Source: Triglochin maritima (Eukaryota; Streptophyta; Magnoliopsida; Alismatales; Juncaginaceae). From it: 64,000 bases of DNA. Below are positions 35,683 through 46,461 of this stretch, one piece after another. The position numbers and the translations under genes were made by a program. The notes beneath the pieces are model-generated. The model was not told the DNA's origin. It saw only the letters and a program-made list of their open reading frames with translations, and did no database searches. Location: positions 6,358,501-6,422,500 of the forward strand of contig OY821775.1 in the NCBI GenBank assembly GCA_963682175.1, read 5' to 3'. The stretch's first letter is position 1, and every line of letters starts with the position of its first letter.

Positions 35683-37114
35683 TCCCGAGCCACAACTACC
35701 TACAGTCACAAAAACCAAAAAAAAAACAACGAACAATTACCTAATGGTAGTTTACCTCCGTATGTGAAGAGACATGTTATATGACATTCACTGAAGTTGG
35801 CGTTTCGTCCCTAATTTTAGTTTAATATATAAATTCCAGTAATTAACCGATGTTTCGATTTAATAAAGAGTCTTAATGCAAAAGGAAAGTTTTAACTTCA
35901 TATCATATGGTGCTTAATTGTGGTTTGAGTTGGAGTAATCCCTTGCTCAGTTGGTGGAGATAGCAGTCAATAAGCGTCTGGTAAGTACAAAAAATAAGCA
36001 AAGAAGCCACAGTTGATGTTTTTTTTTAAAGACCTATGATCTATCCTTTTTAAATTTGAATAACTCACCTTATAACAAATAACAACCAATTTCTTGCTGG
36101 CAAGTGCCAAACTACGTAAATTGTAGTTTCATACTTGATATTATTTGTCTATCTTACGAAAGGGAAGATAGTGTTTTATATACTCTTTTTACTTCAAATC
36201 TTTTCGTTGCTCGTCAATAATTCTAATTAATTATGACAACCCTAAAAACAAATGAACTTACTTATGAATTTCTTTGTATGTCTTCTTAATTTGATCACCC
36301 ACGTAGGAAAATACCACACTACAAAAGTTGAAGAGAATCCAGTTATCGCTTTTGGGAATCTTGGGAACCAAGATGATTTTTATCATTGCTGAAAAAATCT
36401 TGAAGTTCTAAGACGTGGAAGCCAATGAAAGCTTTGATAAATTGTTAGATCGATTTGTTAAAAGGCATGGATTAAGGCAAACAACGATCCACTTTTATGA
36501 TGTTACCTTACAGGCGTTCAGGTTTCAAAAGGCGTTCATCTTGAGATCTTTGTTTTTAATGTTATTTGATCATATATTCTAAAAATAAAAAAATATAAGC
36601 ACACTCTCAATATCTTATTTCTATTGTCAATTATATTTTTCAACTTAATTTCATCCTATCTTTACAAATTGTATTTACATTTCTGCTGCTTCAAGTGCTC
36701 CACAGTTGGTTTTATAGCTTGGAAAGACCAAAGATGACGAGAGAAATTAAGAATGCTTGCTTGGAGGTCGAGACAAGAAGATTAATATCGTTGGAGGAAT
36801 CTTTTTTTTGGGGTGGGGGGGGGGGGGGGCAATCTCTCTGAAATTTCTTAGTCGTATTTACATAATACGTTTCAAATATGTATTTTCGTAGAAGTTCATA
36901 GAAGATTTTCAATCATCACATTCTCATTTTCTGGGTTATTTTGGTCATATTCAGTTCGTGAAGACTAAGTTATACATTTGTGATAAGATAAATGTTCAAA
37001 ATATTTTGAACTTAAACATATGTAGATCAAAGAAAACATATTAAACAAGATTTAAAATATCTTACCCTGCAAGGCATGGGTTATATGCTAGTTTATTACA
37101 GAGAGGAAATTTAC
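35683..37114. other. Spacer upstream of the two-module gene
   Basis: AT-rich, with a long G run broken by one T near 36813-36830. Fragments near 36330-36520 look gene-like but have no usable frame. The promoter of the two-module gene must lie here if exon 35592-35682 is its first exon. Confidence 0.4.
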
Positions 37115-37196
37115 CTTCACATTCCGATTCATAGGAGTAGGCGTCGTCTGAATAGTCATCGTGAATCTCTGGGTGGGAACTACCGGGAGAGGACAT
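37115..37196 (-). other. Possible alternative or relict first exon of the two-module gene
   Basis: An ATG at 37194-37196 opens 27 acidic codons (MSSPGSSHPEIHDDYSDD...) and runs into GTAAAT in splice phase 1. That is the same phase, length class and acidic character as the proposed exon 1 (35592-35682, starting MSYANPDDDDF). It could be an alternative first exon or the remains of a third module. There is no transcript evidence. Confidence 0.4.
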
Positions 37197-38339
37197 CGCT
37201 CGTGGAGACTGAATTTCAGAAGAATTTCGGTTCTGAATTTCGCCACCATAACTAAATCAGACAAGGTACTCAAACACATCTGCCATTTTAGATACCACAC
37301 AACTAAAAACTTAATATTTCTTAAGTGTACACGCATGTAATCTGGTCTAGCAGTTGTGCTGTTGTGCATTCTCCATAGGAATAACAATAATCTTAATGGA
37401 TGGATAATAATTGTTATTACTGTTACTTTGGAAATCATGCTAAACTAATATATTTCGTTTTGTTGCATTTGCATAAGTAATGGATCTTGAGTCAAACTTA
37501 ACATTATCTAAACTTGACATTATCCTCTCTCTCAGATCTCAATAGCAACCCTCCCAAATTAGGGTTTCTCATCTGCTGATTACCAATCGACACTGCTTTC
37601 CAAAATAAAGGATCTCAACAGCAACCCTCCCAAAATAATTGGAGTACATTTGAAGTACTAAGTCTCAGATTAATCCAACAAAATCAGACATAAATCCAGA
37701 TAAATCCAACAAAATCAGACACTACTATTGCTAACCATGGAGATAATATGGATTGAGCATGAGGTAAAATTCCAACAAAATCATACATGTAGTACCACAA
37801 ATTCAGACGTAAATCCAACAAAATCAGACATAAAAAGCATACAAAATCAAACATAAATCCAACAAAATCATGCATCACAAACCCTAATCCCGTCAGAAAC
37901 CAAAATCGGACATGAATCCAACAAAAATCAAAGTGAACCCCCAAGCTCGTCGGAGAAGAAACCCCTACCAGAGATTAGGGTTTCCGCTGTAGAAGATGTG
38001 GTGGTCGTCGGAGCTGTCGCCGCAGAGTAACGGACCCCAAACTCCGTCTGAGATGTCGCCGGACTGGAGGGTGAGGATGCCTTTCGTTCCTGGACCGAGG
38101 AGTAAAATCGCGAGGGTGGAGGGGGTGGATTCCGTTCGTTTCGGAAGGGGAGAGGTAAGAAAACGGAGGTGGATTTTGCTTTTATACCGGGAAACCAAGG
38201 AAAAGTTATCCTGTTTCTCTTGTGTGCACAAACAGGTAGAAATTATTGGTCGAAAAGGAAAATATTTTCCTTTCTTTAACCCCCCTACGAATCCAACTCC
38301 ACGACCCCCTCGGGAGGGAAGGAATTGAACTCGGTTGGG
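37197..38339. other. Spacer with short AAATCCAACAAAATCAGAC repeats
   Basis: 37640-37930 contains about eight degenerate copies of AATCCAACAAAATCAGAC. An open frame exists on each strand at 37965-38342, but neither matches a known protein, so I do not call a gene. Confidence 0.45.
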
Positions 38340-38650
38340 CAAATTTGAACTTGGTTCGGTCGAACGATAAAGGTGCGGTCGACCGGATTAGGCTAAAATT
38401 TAGGTACACTTAAGTTATCGGTCGAACACCGAATAGGGTTCGGTCAACCGAAAACTAACAGTCTTTTCGGAGTTGACAAACATGATCATATTCAATCGAC
38501 CGAAACAAGGTACACGGTCGACCGAAATTCAACACGCATTCTGGGTTTGTCGAGACGTCTTAGTCTGGTCTACCGAACAAGGTCCTCGGTCGACCGAAAG
38601 TCAATTTGTATTTTGGGGTATTTGGAAATAATACGACTGTTGGTATTAAG
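38340..38650 (-). mobile_element. Family-B LTR fragment
   Basis: It matches 41450-41815 almost word for word, including GTGCGGTCGACCGGATTAGG and TTTTGGGGTATTTGGAAATA. Only the palindrome-rich middle of the LTR is present. Confidence 0.85.
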
Positions 38651-39226
38651 ATTTAAGCATTGAATTTTGGATGTCTTGTAATGAAGTTGCTCCTTCTAAA
38701 TTGTGCACTTCATTACACTAAGAAAATGATATTCATTAAGCTCCCCTATCAATATGAATATGATTTTTCGATTAAGTTCAATTCTATTTCTCCCATTTTT
38801 AAGCATCAAACAAATATATTAACAATAGGCATGTGATGTTTTAATTCCCTTTTTTATATCCATTTACAAATTTGACACTTAGGCAATGGATGTGATTCAA
38901 ATTTTAAGATATGCAATGAATCAATCTAAATGATATGTCAATAAGCATATAAAAACCTAGACTATAACCAATTGATTCAAGAAATTTAGAGGATAAGAAA
39001 TTATACCCACTTTGAAGCTTGAATTGGTTCCAATCTCCATTCAGTGATGCAACCGGCGTTGAATTGGACTCTCAAGCGTGCCCGGTCACCACCGATCTCC
39101 TCCTCAAGCACCTACAAGTGTAGATTTAGGTACCCAAACAACTTTAGGTCCTTGAATGTTAGCTTTGGGAATCCAAACCATTTTGGTTTTAGGAGCTCAC
39201 ACACTTGAAGAACTATGCTTAACAAA

Positions 39227-40740
39227 TCAATGCTTGTCATTTAGTGTAGTATGAGATACATGGTTTTTCAATTTGGCATTGTATCCTAAACCATATTTAT
39301 CTAGTGATTGTCTTTGACTACCTAAAAGCATGTCAAGCATCTTGGTTCCATTAGTGATTTTTTCTAAATCTTTTCTTAATTGCACGTTGCAAGCTTGAAG
39401 ATCTAGTTGTTCACTATCAATGGGTGTTGTTTTTAAACTTTCAAGAGTTGATGCATTAGTTTCAAGTTTAGCAAGCACCTCGTTTTTCTCATGCATGATT
39501 GATTCAATTTGGCTTTGGAGATCATTTATCAATTTCTAGCATTCTTATTTTTGTCACAAATGATTTCATATTGTTTAACTAAGTCGTTAAATGCATTTTG
39601 GAGCTCATCGTGTGTATAAGTTTCTTCATTACCACTAGAATGTGAGTTATCACTATAATAAGACTTAGTTGAGCATGATCTAATAGAATAAGAGTTAGAG
39701 TCTACCTCACTTTGATCATCTTCAATAGCCATGAAGCATGAGTGGGCAATCTCTCTTCTACTTTGCAAGGAAGATGATAATGATGAAGAGTCGTCTCATG
39801 TAGCCTTGTGAGCTTCCTCCTTCATTTCTCTTCTCTTGTTCTTCTCCTTTTCTCTTCTCCTCTCCCTTCTCTCCTTTTTCTTCTCCCATTCTCTTCTCTC
39901 ATTTTCGCTCTCATCCTTCTCCTTTTCTTTTTCTCTTTTCTCACTTCTTCTACCTCTTCTTTCATTCTTTTCTCCCTTATTCTTCTTGAGGTATTTGAAG
40001 AAGTCTTTGGTTAGGACTTCAATGTCCTCATCTTCCACACTCCTCATTGGTTCCTCAAGATTTGCATGTAATGACAAGAAGGGTTTGTTCTTTGAGGCTT
40101 CCTTCTCCTTTCGATTGTTAATTTGAAGTTCATACGCCATCAAATTTCCAACGAGTTCCTCCATCTTTAATTTGCAAAGATCATGCGCATCTTCAATTGC
40201 GACGACTTTATCTTCCCAATCGTTGCTAAGCGACCGGAGGAACTTCTGTGTCATCTCTCATTCATTGATTTTTCTTCCAAGAACCAAAAGAGAGTTAGTA
40301 ATATCGGTGAAGCGAGTGTTCATTTCGCTTATGTTCTCACCGATTTGCATAGAAAAAATCTAATATTTATGCATGAGGAGACTAATGCGAGTTTCCTTAG
40401 TTTTGTTGTGACCCTCGTGATGCATTTGTAATCTATGTCATATTTCATATGCACTTTCACAACCCATAATTCTATTATATTCTCCCTCATTAAGGCCACA
40501 ATACAAGATGTTCATGATTTTTGAATTCATTTCGATTTCTTTCATTTTGGACCTAGAAAGTGAATCTAATTCATCTTCATTTGGGGGTGTGTAGGGATTT
40601 TGAAGAAACATCAAATACTTAAGGTCACTTGAAATTAGGAAAATTTTCATTCTATTCTTCCAATAATCATAATTAGACTCATTAAGCAAAGGAGACCTAG
40701 TTGTGCACAATCTCTCTACATGATTAGAAGTTGATGTCAT
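39227..40740 (-). pseudogene. Copia gag (UBN2-type) of a family-B element
   Basis: On the minus strand from the ATG at 40740: MTSTSNHVERL, LNESNYDYWKNRMKIFL, a break near 40440, then TQKFLRSLSNDWEDKVVAIE and LMAYELQINNRKEKEASKNK, followed by a Lys/Glu/Arg-rich tract (about 39840-39980) and a coiled-coil-like tail reaching 39227. This matches the UBN2/DUF4219 gag type. Stops and shifts disrupt it and no pol was found to its left. The primer site and LTR to the right place it in one minus-strand element. Confidence 0.85.
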
Positions 40741-40781
40741 TGCTAAAAATTACGGTTAAGTAATGAAATTTAGCTCACAAG

Positions 40782-40793
40782 GCTCTGATACCA
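40782..40793 (-). promoter_or_regulatory. Primer-binding site, initiator tRNA-Met
   Basis: On the minus strand it reads TGGTATCAGAGC, two bases inside the family-B 5' LTR and 42 bp before the gag ATG. Confidence 0.9.
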
Positions 40794-40795
40794 AA

Positions 40796-43700
40796 TGTAT
40801 GATCGTAAGGGTCTCTAATTCTAATCATTTTTAAGCTAATTACCTACTTGTTTAAGCAATCAAAGAATGCACAGCGGAATTAAACAAAAACAAGCAAGTA
40901 AAGCAAACCACAATGATGACACCAGATTTTTGTAGAGGTTCGGTCTCCCGCCTACTTCCTCTCTTGCAAGCTCCGTTCGATCTCCCTCGAGCTCCGCTCG
41001 CGTCTTCACTATCAACCTCGTTCCGGACCGAGATTAAGCCGTTTACAAAACAAGCTTCACGAACACCCTCGTGAGCTTGACTTTCTTCTCTCACAATCTG
41101 AGAGGAACACTTCGGGCTTTCACCGAAGTCCTTGCTTCTTTACTACAGAGATGTTGAGTGGAACACACTCTCAAACTTGAGCACACTTAGCTTAGGATGT
41201 GGAATTGATACTAAAGTGTGGAAGTTTAGGCTTGGAGAGTATATTGGGGATTGGGAGACTTGGGAATTTCTCTTAGGTGTGTAAGAGTTGTGTAATTGTG
41301 TCATAGGAACACCTATTTATAAGCTCCAAGTGAGTTATAGCAGTTGGGAAAAGTTTGGTAAGTGTTTGTGGAAGAAACACAAAACAGCAAATTGCAGGAC
41401 CCAAAACTGAGTGAGTTCGGTCGACCGGATCGGGCTGAACGGTCGACCGTTTGGCAAATTTGAACTCGGTTCAGTCGGCCGATAAAGGTGCGGTCGACCG
41501 GATTAGGCTATAACTTAGGTACACTTAAGTTATCGGTCGAACACCGAATAGGGTTCGGTCGACCGAAAACTAACATGATCATATTCGGTCGACCGAAACA
41601 AGGTCCACGGTCGACCAAAATTCAACAGCCATTCTGGGTTTGTCGAGAGGTGTTAGTTCGGTCGACCGAAACAAGGTCCACGGTCGACCAAAATTCAACA
41701 GCCATTCTGGGTTTGTCGAGAGGTGTTAGTTCGGTCGACCGAACAAGGTCCTCGGTCGACCGAAAGTCAATTTGTATTTTGGGGTATTTGGAAATAATAC
41801 AAATACGTCTGTTGGTATAATACGACAATTCTAACGGTCGGGAAATTGTGTTAACTCGGTCGACTGAAAATGTCTGGACGATCGACCGAAGCCGGGCAGT
41901 AAAACACTAACTGGATAATTGATCACTGATTGACATCATATCATGCATATATTTGTGTTCTATATCCTTTAATTTAGCCTAAGCAATGCTACATAACGAG
42001 TGTTATGTTTATGTTTCAGGAATAAATAGGTTTAGGAAGAAGAGACTCAAAAAGGACTCAAATGCAAGGAAAATGACTAAGTTGCAAGACTTATGGACTG
42101 AGATGAAAGAGAGAAGGACCCAGATGTAAAACCAAAAGGATTAATGAGTAAATCAAGAAGCCCCACACCTTAATGAAGAGTATTTTGGCAATTAAATCTG
42201 GGCCCAACCATCAACAACCAAATCAGGTTCATCAAACACCAAGAAATCAAGCAAGAACGAAGCCAAAGAAATCCAGACCCGATCAGAAGAATATAGATCG
42301 CCAATCAACGGTCAAGATTTCTTCAAATGCACATGCTTTGGTCGGATGTTAGATTATGGTGTATTTAGTCCATATTTGGTATGCTTTTAGTCCCATATCG
42401 GGAGATTGTCCCGGATTAGCTTTTTCAATGCCTATAAATAGAACTCTTCACCATCCTTTGTATTCACTTATTGCTTGGTGGCATTCTCTCTACTTGGAGT
42501 AAGCCTTGAAGCAAACTCAAGGTGGAGAAGAGTGATGCTACCTTCAATGTGAGTCATTTTAATAAAATATTTTTTTTAGTTTCATTTAATATTGTCTTTT
42601 AATTCTTGCATGCTTCTTTAGTTTGATTTCTTTTCATTAAGCTTCTTTAATATTTCTTGTTTGCTTACTTTAATTTCATTTCAGTCGAATGTTTCATTTT
42701 GTTAATGTAGGTTGTAGTTTAAATATGAGTGAGTAGTTTCATCCCCATTTGGGGGTGGAGAAATATGTGATATGATCATGTGGTGTATTAGGTGTGTGTT
42801 ATCTTAATCCTTTGAGCCTTATATGATTTCCATAATTATCTAATGAGATTTCACTCTTTTCTTTGATATGCTAATGCTCTTGAATGAAGCTTAGCTTATG
42901 CTTAGATTAGTGAACCTATTTTATGGGGAATGATGAGGTAAGGATAATGATGGAATTGATGAAGGAAACATGTAGTTGCATGTACTACAACCTACATTAA
43001 CAAAATGAAACATTTTGTTGCTCTTGTTGCTTTTACCTTGGTTAATGTCTTGTATGTTTTAATGATTGTGTAAATCTTATTTCATGTGGAGGCATAGTGA
43101 GGGTTTGGTCTTTATACATGAGTTCATTTAGCTTCCTTCCAATTATTATCTTGTATGTTTTAATGATATTGTGTTATCTTAATTCATGTGGAGGCAAAGT
43201 TGAATGTAGTTTTATGATTTTCATGCACTACATGTTTTGATGAGCTTAATTGAATACACACACGTACACATATCTTTGTATTCACACTCTTTTCTCTACC
43301 CCCAATGGGGTTTAGTTTTATTGCTTATTGTCCATTTCCTTTTGCATTTTAGTGTAGTTTAGTGTAATCAATCTTTTTCTCCTTTCTTTCCCACTCGCCT
43401 TCGAACAAATTAAAGTCGACACTCCTCCCTGTGGATCGACCCGTATTTTCCACCGCTTCAACGCGGTCGTGCACTTGCGGTTAATTAAAACGTATCAATC
43501 AATCACTCGGTCGACCGAACGGTCTATTTCGGTCGACCGAATGTGGGCAGACAGTTTATGTTAAGTGTTTAGTGTTTTCCGGTCTAAGTTTGAGTGATCT
43601 ATTGAAGTCCAAATGATATGAAATTTTGTGTGTGACTTCTATAAGGAACTCAATGTGTGTTTGAGTAGGTTTTAGCTCAAGTATGCTCAATTTACACAAT

Positions 43701-43915
43701 GTTCCTAAGACTCTAAAGAAACGCAAATTACATGTCTTCAATTGAGCTTGATTACATGTCTTTACTTGAATCCTTTCTTTCTTGAGTCTTGATCACCTGT
43801 AGAAGTTAACACAAAGTAATATATATGCAATGCAATATGTGTGCTATTCTACATTGATTATAATTAAGATTACGTTGATTAAATCATCAAAACATAGATT
43901 AAGGCCAAAAAACCA
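40796..43915 (-). mobile_element. Family-B 5' LTR (copia), interrupted by a solo LTR
   Basis: The plus-strand left edge TGTATGATCG is the inverted LTR 3' end. The right edge is near 43915 (GGCCAAAAAACCA). Excluding the insertion 41927-43501 it is about 1.5 kb, close to the 1391-bp solo copy at 55061-56451. A TATA sequence (minus strand TTATAAATAGG) lies near 41310. A block with ten or more GGTCGACC copies lies at 41415-41890. Confidence 0.85.
41927..43501 (+). mobile_element. Solo LTR, probably Ty3/gypsy, TSD ATCAC
   Basis: The ends are TGATTGA and TCAATCA. ATCAC is duplicated at 41922-41926 and 43502-43506. CCTATAAATAGAAC near 42432 is a plus-strand TATA box. The end AACGCGGTCGTGCACTTGCG, then TTAATTAAAACGTATCAATCA, is the kind seen just before the primer site of plant Ty3 elements of the Athila/Ogre type, recalled rather than searched. 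It is inserted inside a family-B copia LTR. Confidence 0.85.
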
Positions 43916-44430
43916 TTTTTATTTTCTGGACCATTTTTTGTCTTGTTTGGAACTATCTGCGATAATAGTGTATACTCGAACCATTTGCTCATGTTCCAAA
44001 GTAGATTTGGTACCAATTACCATCATGTTTTTAGGTTAAGTTTAGTTTGATGTAATTAAAGGTTAAATGTAATATGAATATATGATTACATCTCTTTGGG
44101 AAAGCAAGATCAATATCACGTCCACTTTCGAATTAGGTTAGAAACTTTGATTGAATCATTGTTTTTCATAAAGTACATGTTAATTCCAGAAGACTCGATT
44201 ACAGGCTTACAGAGAAGTAAACATGATTTTACTTATAATTGAATATATTTTTATCAGAATCGCAAATTATGTCGTCTTAATAAATACTTTCATTCAGTGG
44301 ACTCATTATCTTGTCGCATCGAACCGTCATACGACTCAAACTAGAAAGAAGGTTGTGTTAGATGCGGGAGAAAGACGGGGAGCATCATACCGAGTCACCC
44401 CAGAAACACGTCCTCCACCGGGCACACATG
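43916..44430. other. Intergenic, no gene recognised
   Basis: AT-rich spacer right of the family-B LTR. Nothing is supported except a short similarity to 9862-9905. Confidence 0.4.
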
Positions 44431-44469
44431 GACCGCTAATCAGCGGTCCCAAACCGCCAATTGGCGGTT
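44431..44469. repeat. Two adjacent palindromes
   Basis: GACCGCT-AATC-AGCGGTC (44431-44448) is followed three bases later by the perfect 18-bp palindrome AACCGCCAATTGGCGGTT (44452-44469). They sit in a GC-rich island in AT-rich surroundings. Confidence 0.8.
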
Positions 44470-45060
44470 CAGAAGTCGCGCCTGGTGGGCTGCTTTGACT
44501 CGCATTGTTCTCCATGCTGAGGGCATTCTATTGCCATCACTAGATCCATACTTTGATCTACTCAATTGGTGGACACGAATGAAAGAAGAGAACTAATTAC
44601 TTAACACTCATAAGCAAAAACGAGATTTGCACCAAACTCATCTTTTCTTTCTTCTTTCTGACTTTACTTGACTTTACTTGACTTGTTTTACAAATGGAGA
44701 ACTCTTGTGCTTATATAGGCACTTACAAAGACTATTCAACTTAACCTAAAACATAAACATAACATAAACTACATAAAGATGATCATTACAACCTCTACTT
44801 AAATTGCATCATAAAATAGGACAAAAATCATAGATAAATGAAGAGACCCTTTGTCTCTTCCTTTCCTTCAACCTTTTGTCTTCCAACTTGTTGAGTCATC
44901 AACTCCTAGATGACTCACTCTCCACTGATGATATGGCTAGTGACTAGGATGCCACATAGGATTAAGTTCAATTCTCAATAGGTTGGGCTTGCATTTCAAT
45001 ATTTCCAGCCGAGTTGATTTCAATCTTTTAATTAAAAAAACTTTAAGGTTCTATTCTTTC

Positions 45061-45355
45061 AAAACTCCCAACTTGAAATGGACAGATCCAAATTTAAAAT
45101 GGACATAGTCATAACTTAAAATGTGTAGTCACACAACTTAAAATGGACAAACTCTCAACTTAAAATGTATAGACTCTCAACTTAAAATGGACAAAACCAC
45201 AACTTAAAATGGACACATCTATAACTTAAAATGGACATACCCATAACTTAAAATGTGCAGTCACACAAGTTAAAATGGACAGACCCCCAACTTAAAATGG
45301 ACAGATCCAAAACTTAAAATGGACAGACCTACAACTTTAAAATGACACATCAATA
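45061..45355. repeat. 21-bp minisatellite, unit AACTTAAAATGGACAGACCCA
   Basis: About 14 degenerate copies run head to tail. The unit closely resembles the CACTTAAAAAGGAACAGACTT unit at 63065-64000. Confidence 0.88.
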
Positions 45356-45810
45356 ACTCCAACTAACTCGATCCAGACTCTGGCTAACTCGATTCACACT
45401 CCAACTAACTCGATCCGGACTCGGACTAACTCGATCCACACTCCAACTAACTCGATCCAGACTTCAACTAACTGGATCCAGACTCGTACTAACTCGATCC
45501 AGACTCGGACTAACTCTATCCAAGTCCATCTAAGTCGTTCAAGACTCGAACTAACTTGTTCCAGACCCAACTAACTCGTTCCAAAATCCAACTAAGTCGA
45601 TCCAGACTCCAACTAACTCCTTCAACATTCCAATTAACTCGTTCCAGACTCCAACTAACTCATTCTAGACCCCAACTATGTCGATCCATACTCGAAGTAA
45701 CTCGTTACATAATCCAACAAACTCGTTTCAGACTCCAACTAACTCGTTCTAAACTTGAACTAACTCGTTTCATACTTCAGCTAACTCCATCCAGACTCAA
45801 CTTGAACAAT
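45355..45810. repeat. 21-bp minisatellite, unit AACTAACTCGATCCAGACTCC
   Basis: About 21 degenerate copies directly follow the previous array with the same 21-bp period but a different unit. The plus strand is open through much of it as an LTRS-type repeat peptide. I regard that as a by-product of a period divisible by three. Confidence 0.88.
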
Positions 45811-46461
45811 ATTTAATAAACTCCAACAATGTGAAGAACATATAACAAAAATGAAAATGAAAAAAAAGAACCCACCAAAAATAACCCAAATCCCACACAA
45901 AAAGAACAACTTGGGTGATCTCTTATAAACACATAAGTCTTGAAATAACGTGTGACTTAAACATAAAATTGACTTTTCAACCCATTTATCATTGAAGTTA
46001 AGGATGTTTTATGACCTGCAATTAATTTTCCCTTAGTTTTTTTGATTCCCCAGAGGAGGGAGGTCAGAATAGTTTCATTTATTTATGACCTCATTGTGGG
46101 CCACATCGAAATTTGGAAGCCCAACTAAACGGGAAAATACAACTTTCGACCACCTTTTCGTTCCCCATCAGCACCACCAGCTCCGCCTGCAAACTCCAAG
46201 CTCGCAGTCTTCTCGACGCTTCTTCTCACCCAAACCCTATCCTCTCACCCAAACCTCAACTTCTCCTCGACACTTCGATGACGAACTCTCCGCATGCAAA
46301 CTCCGATACATCAATGTGAACGTCTTTTTTTCGAGTTCCAAGCTTCTGTGCTTCGAGTACTTTTTCTCCCTTCCCCCAACCAAACAACAGTCCAGTTCCT
46401 CTTCAGTCTTCTCCCGTTCCCACCACCTTTAATACCCCAAACAAACCCTCCGCACGGCGAG

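Noticed and set aside
37965..38342. Candidate small genes on both strands
   Set aside because: Neither translation shows a recognisable domain or splice partners, and part overlaps the edge of an LTR fragment.
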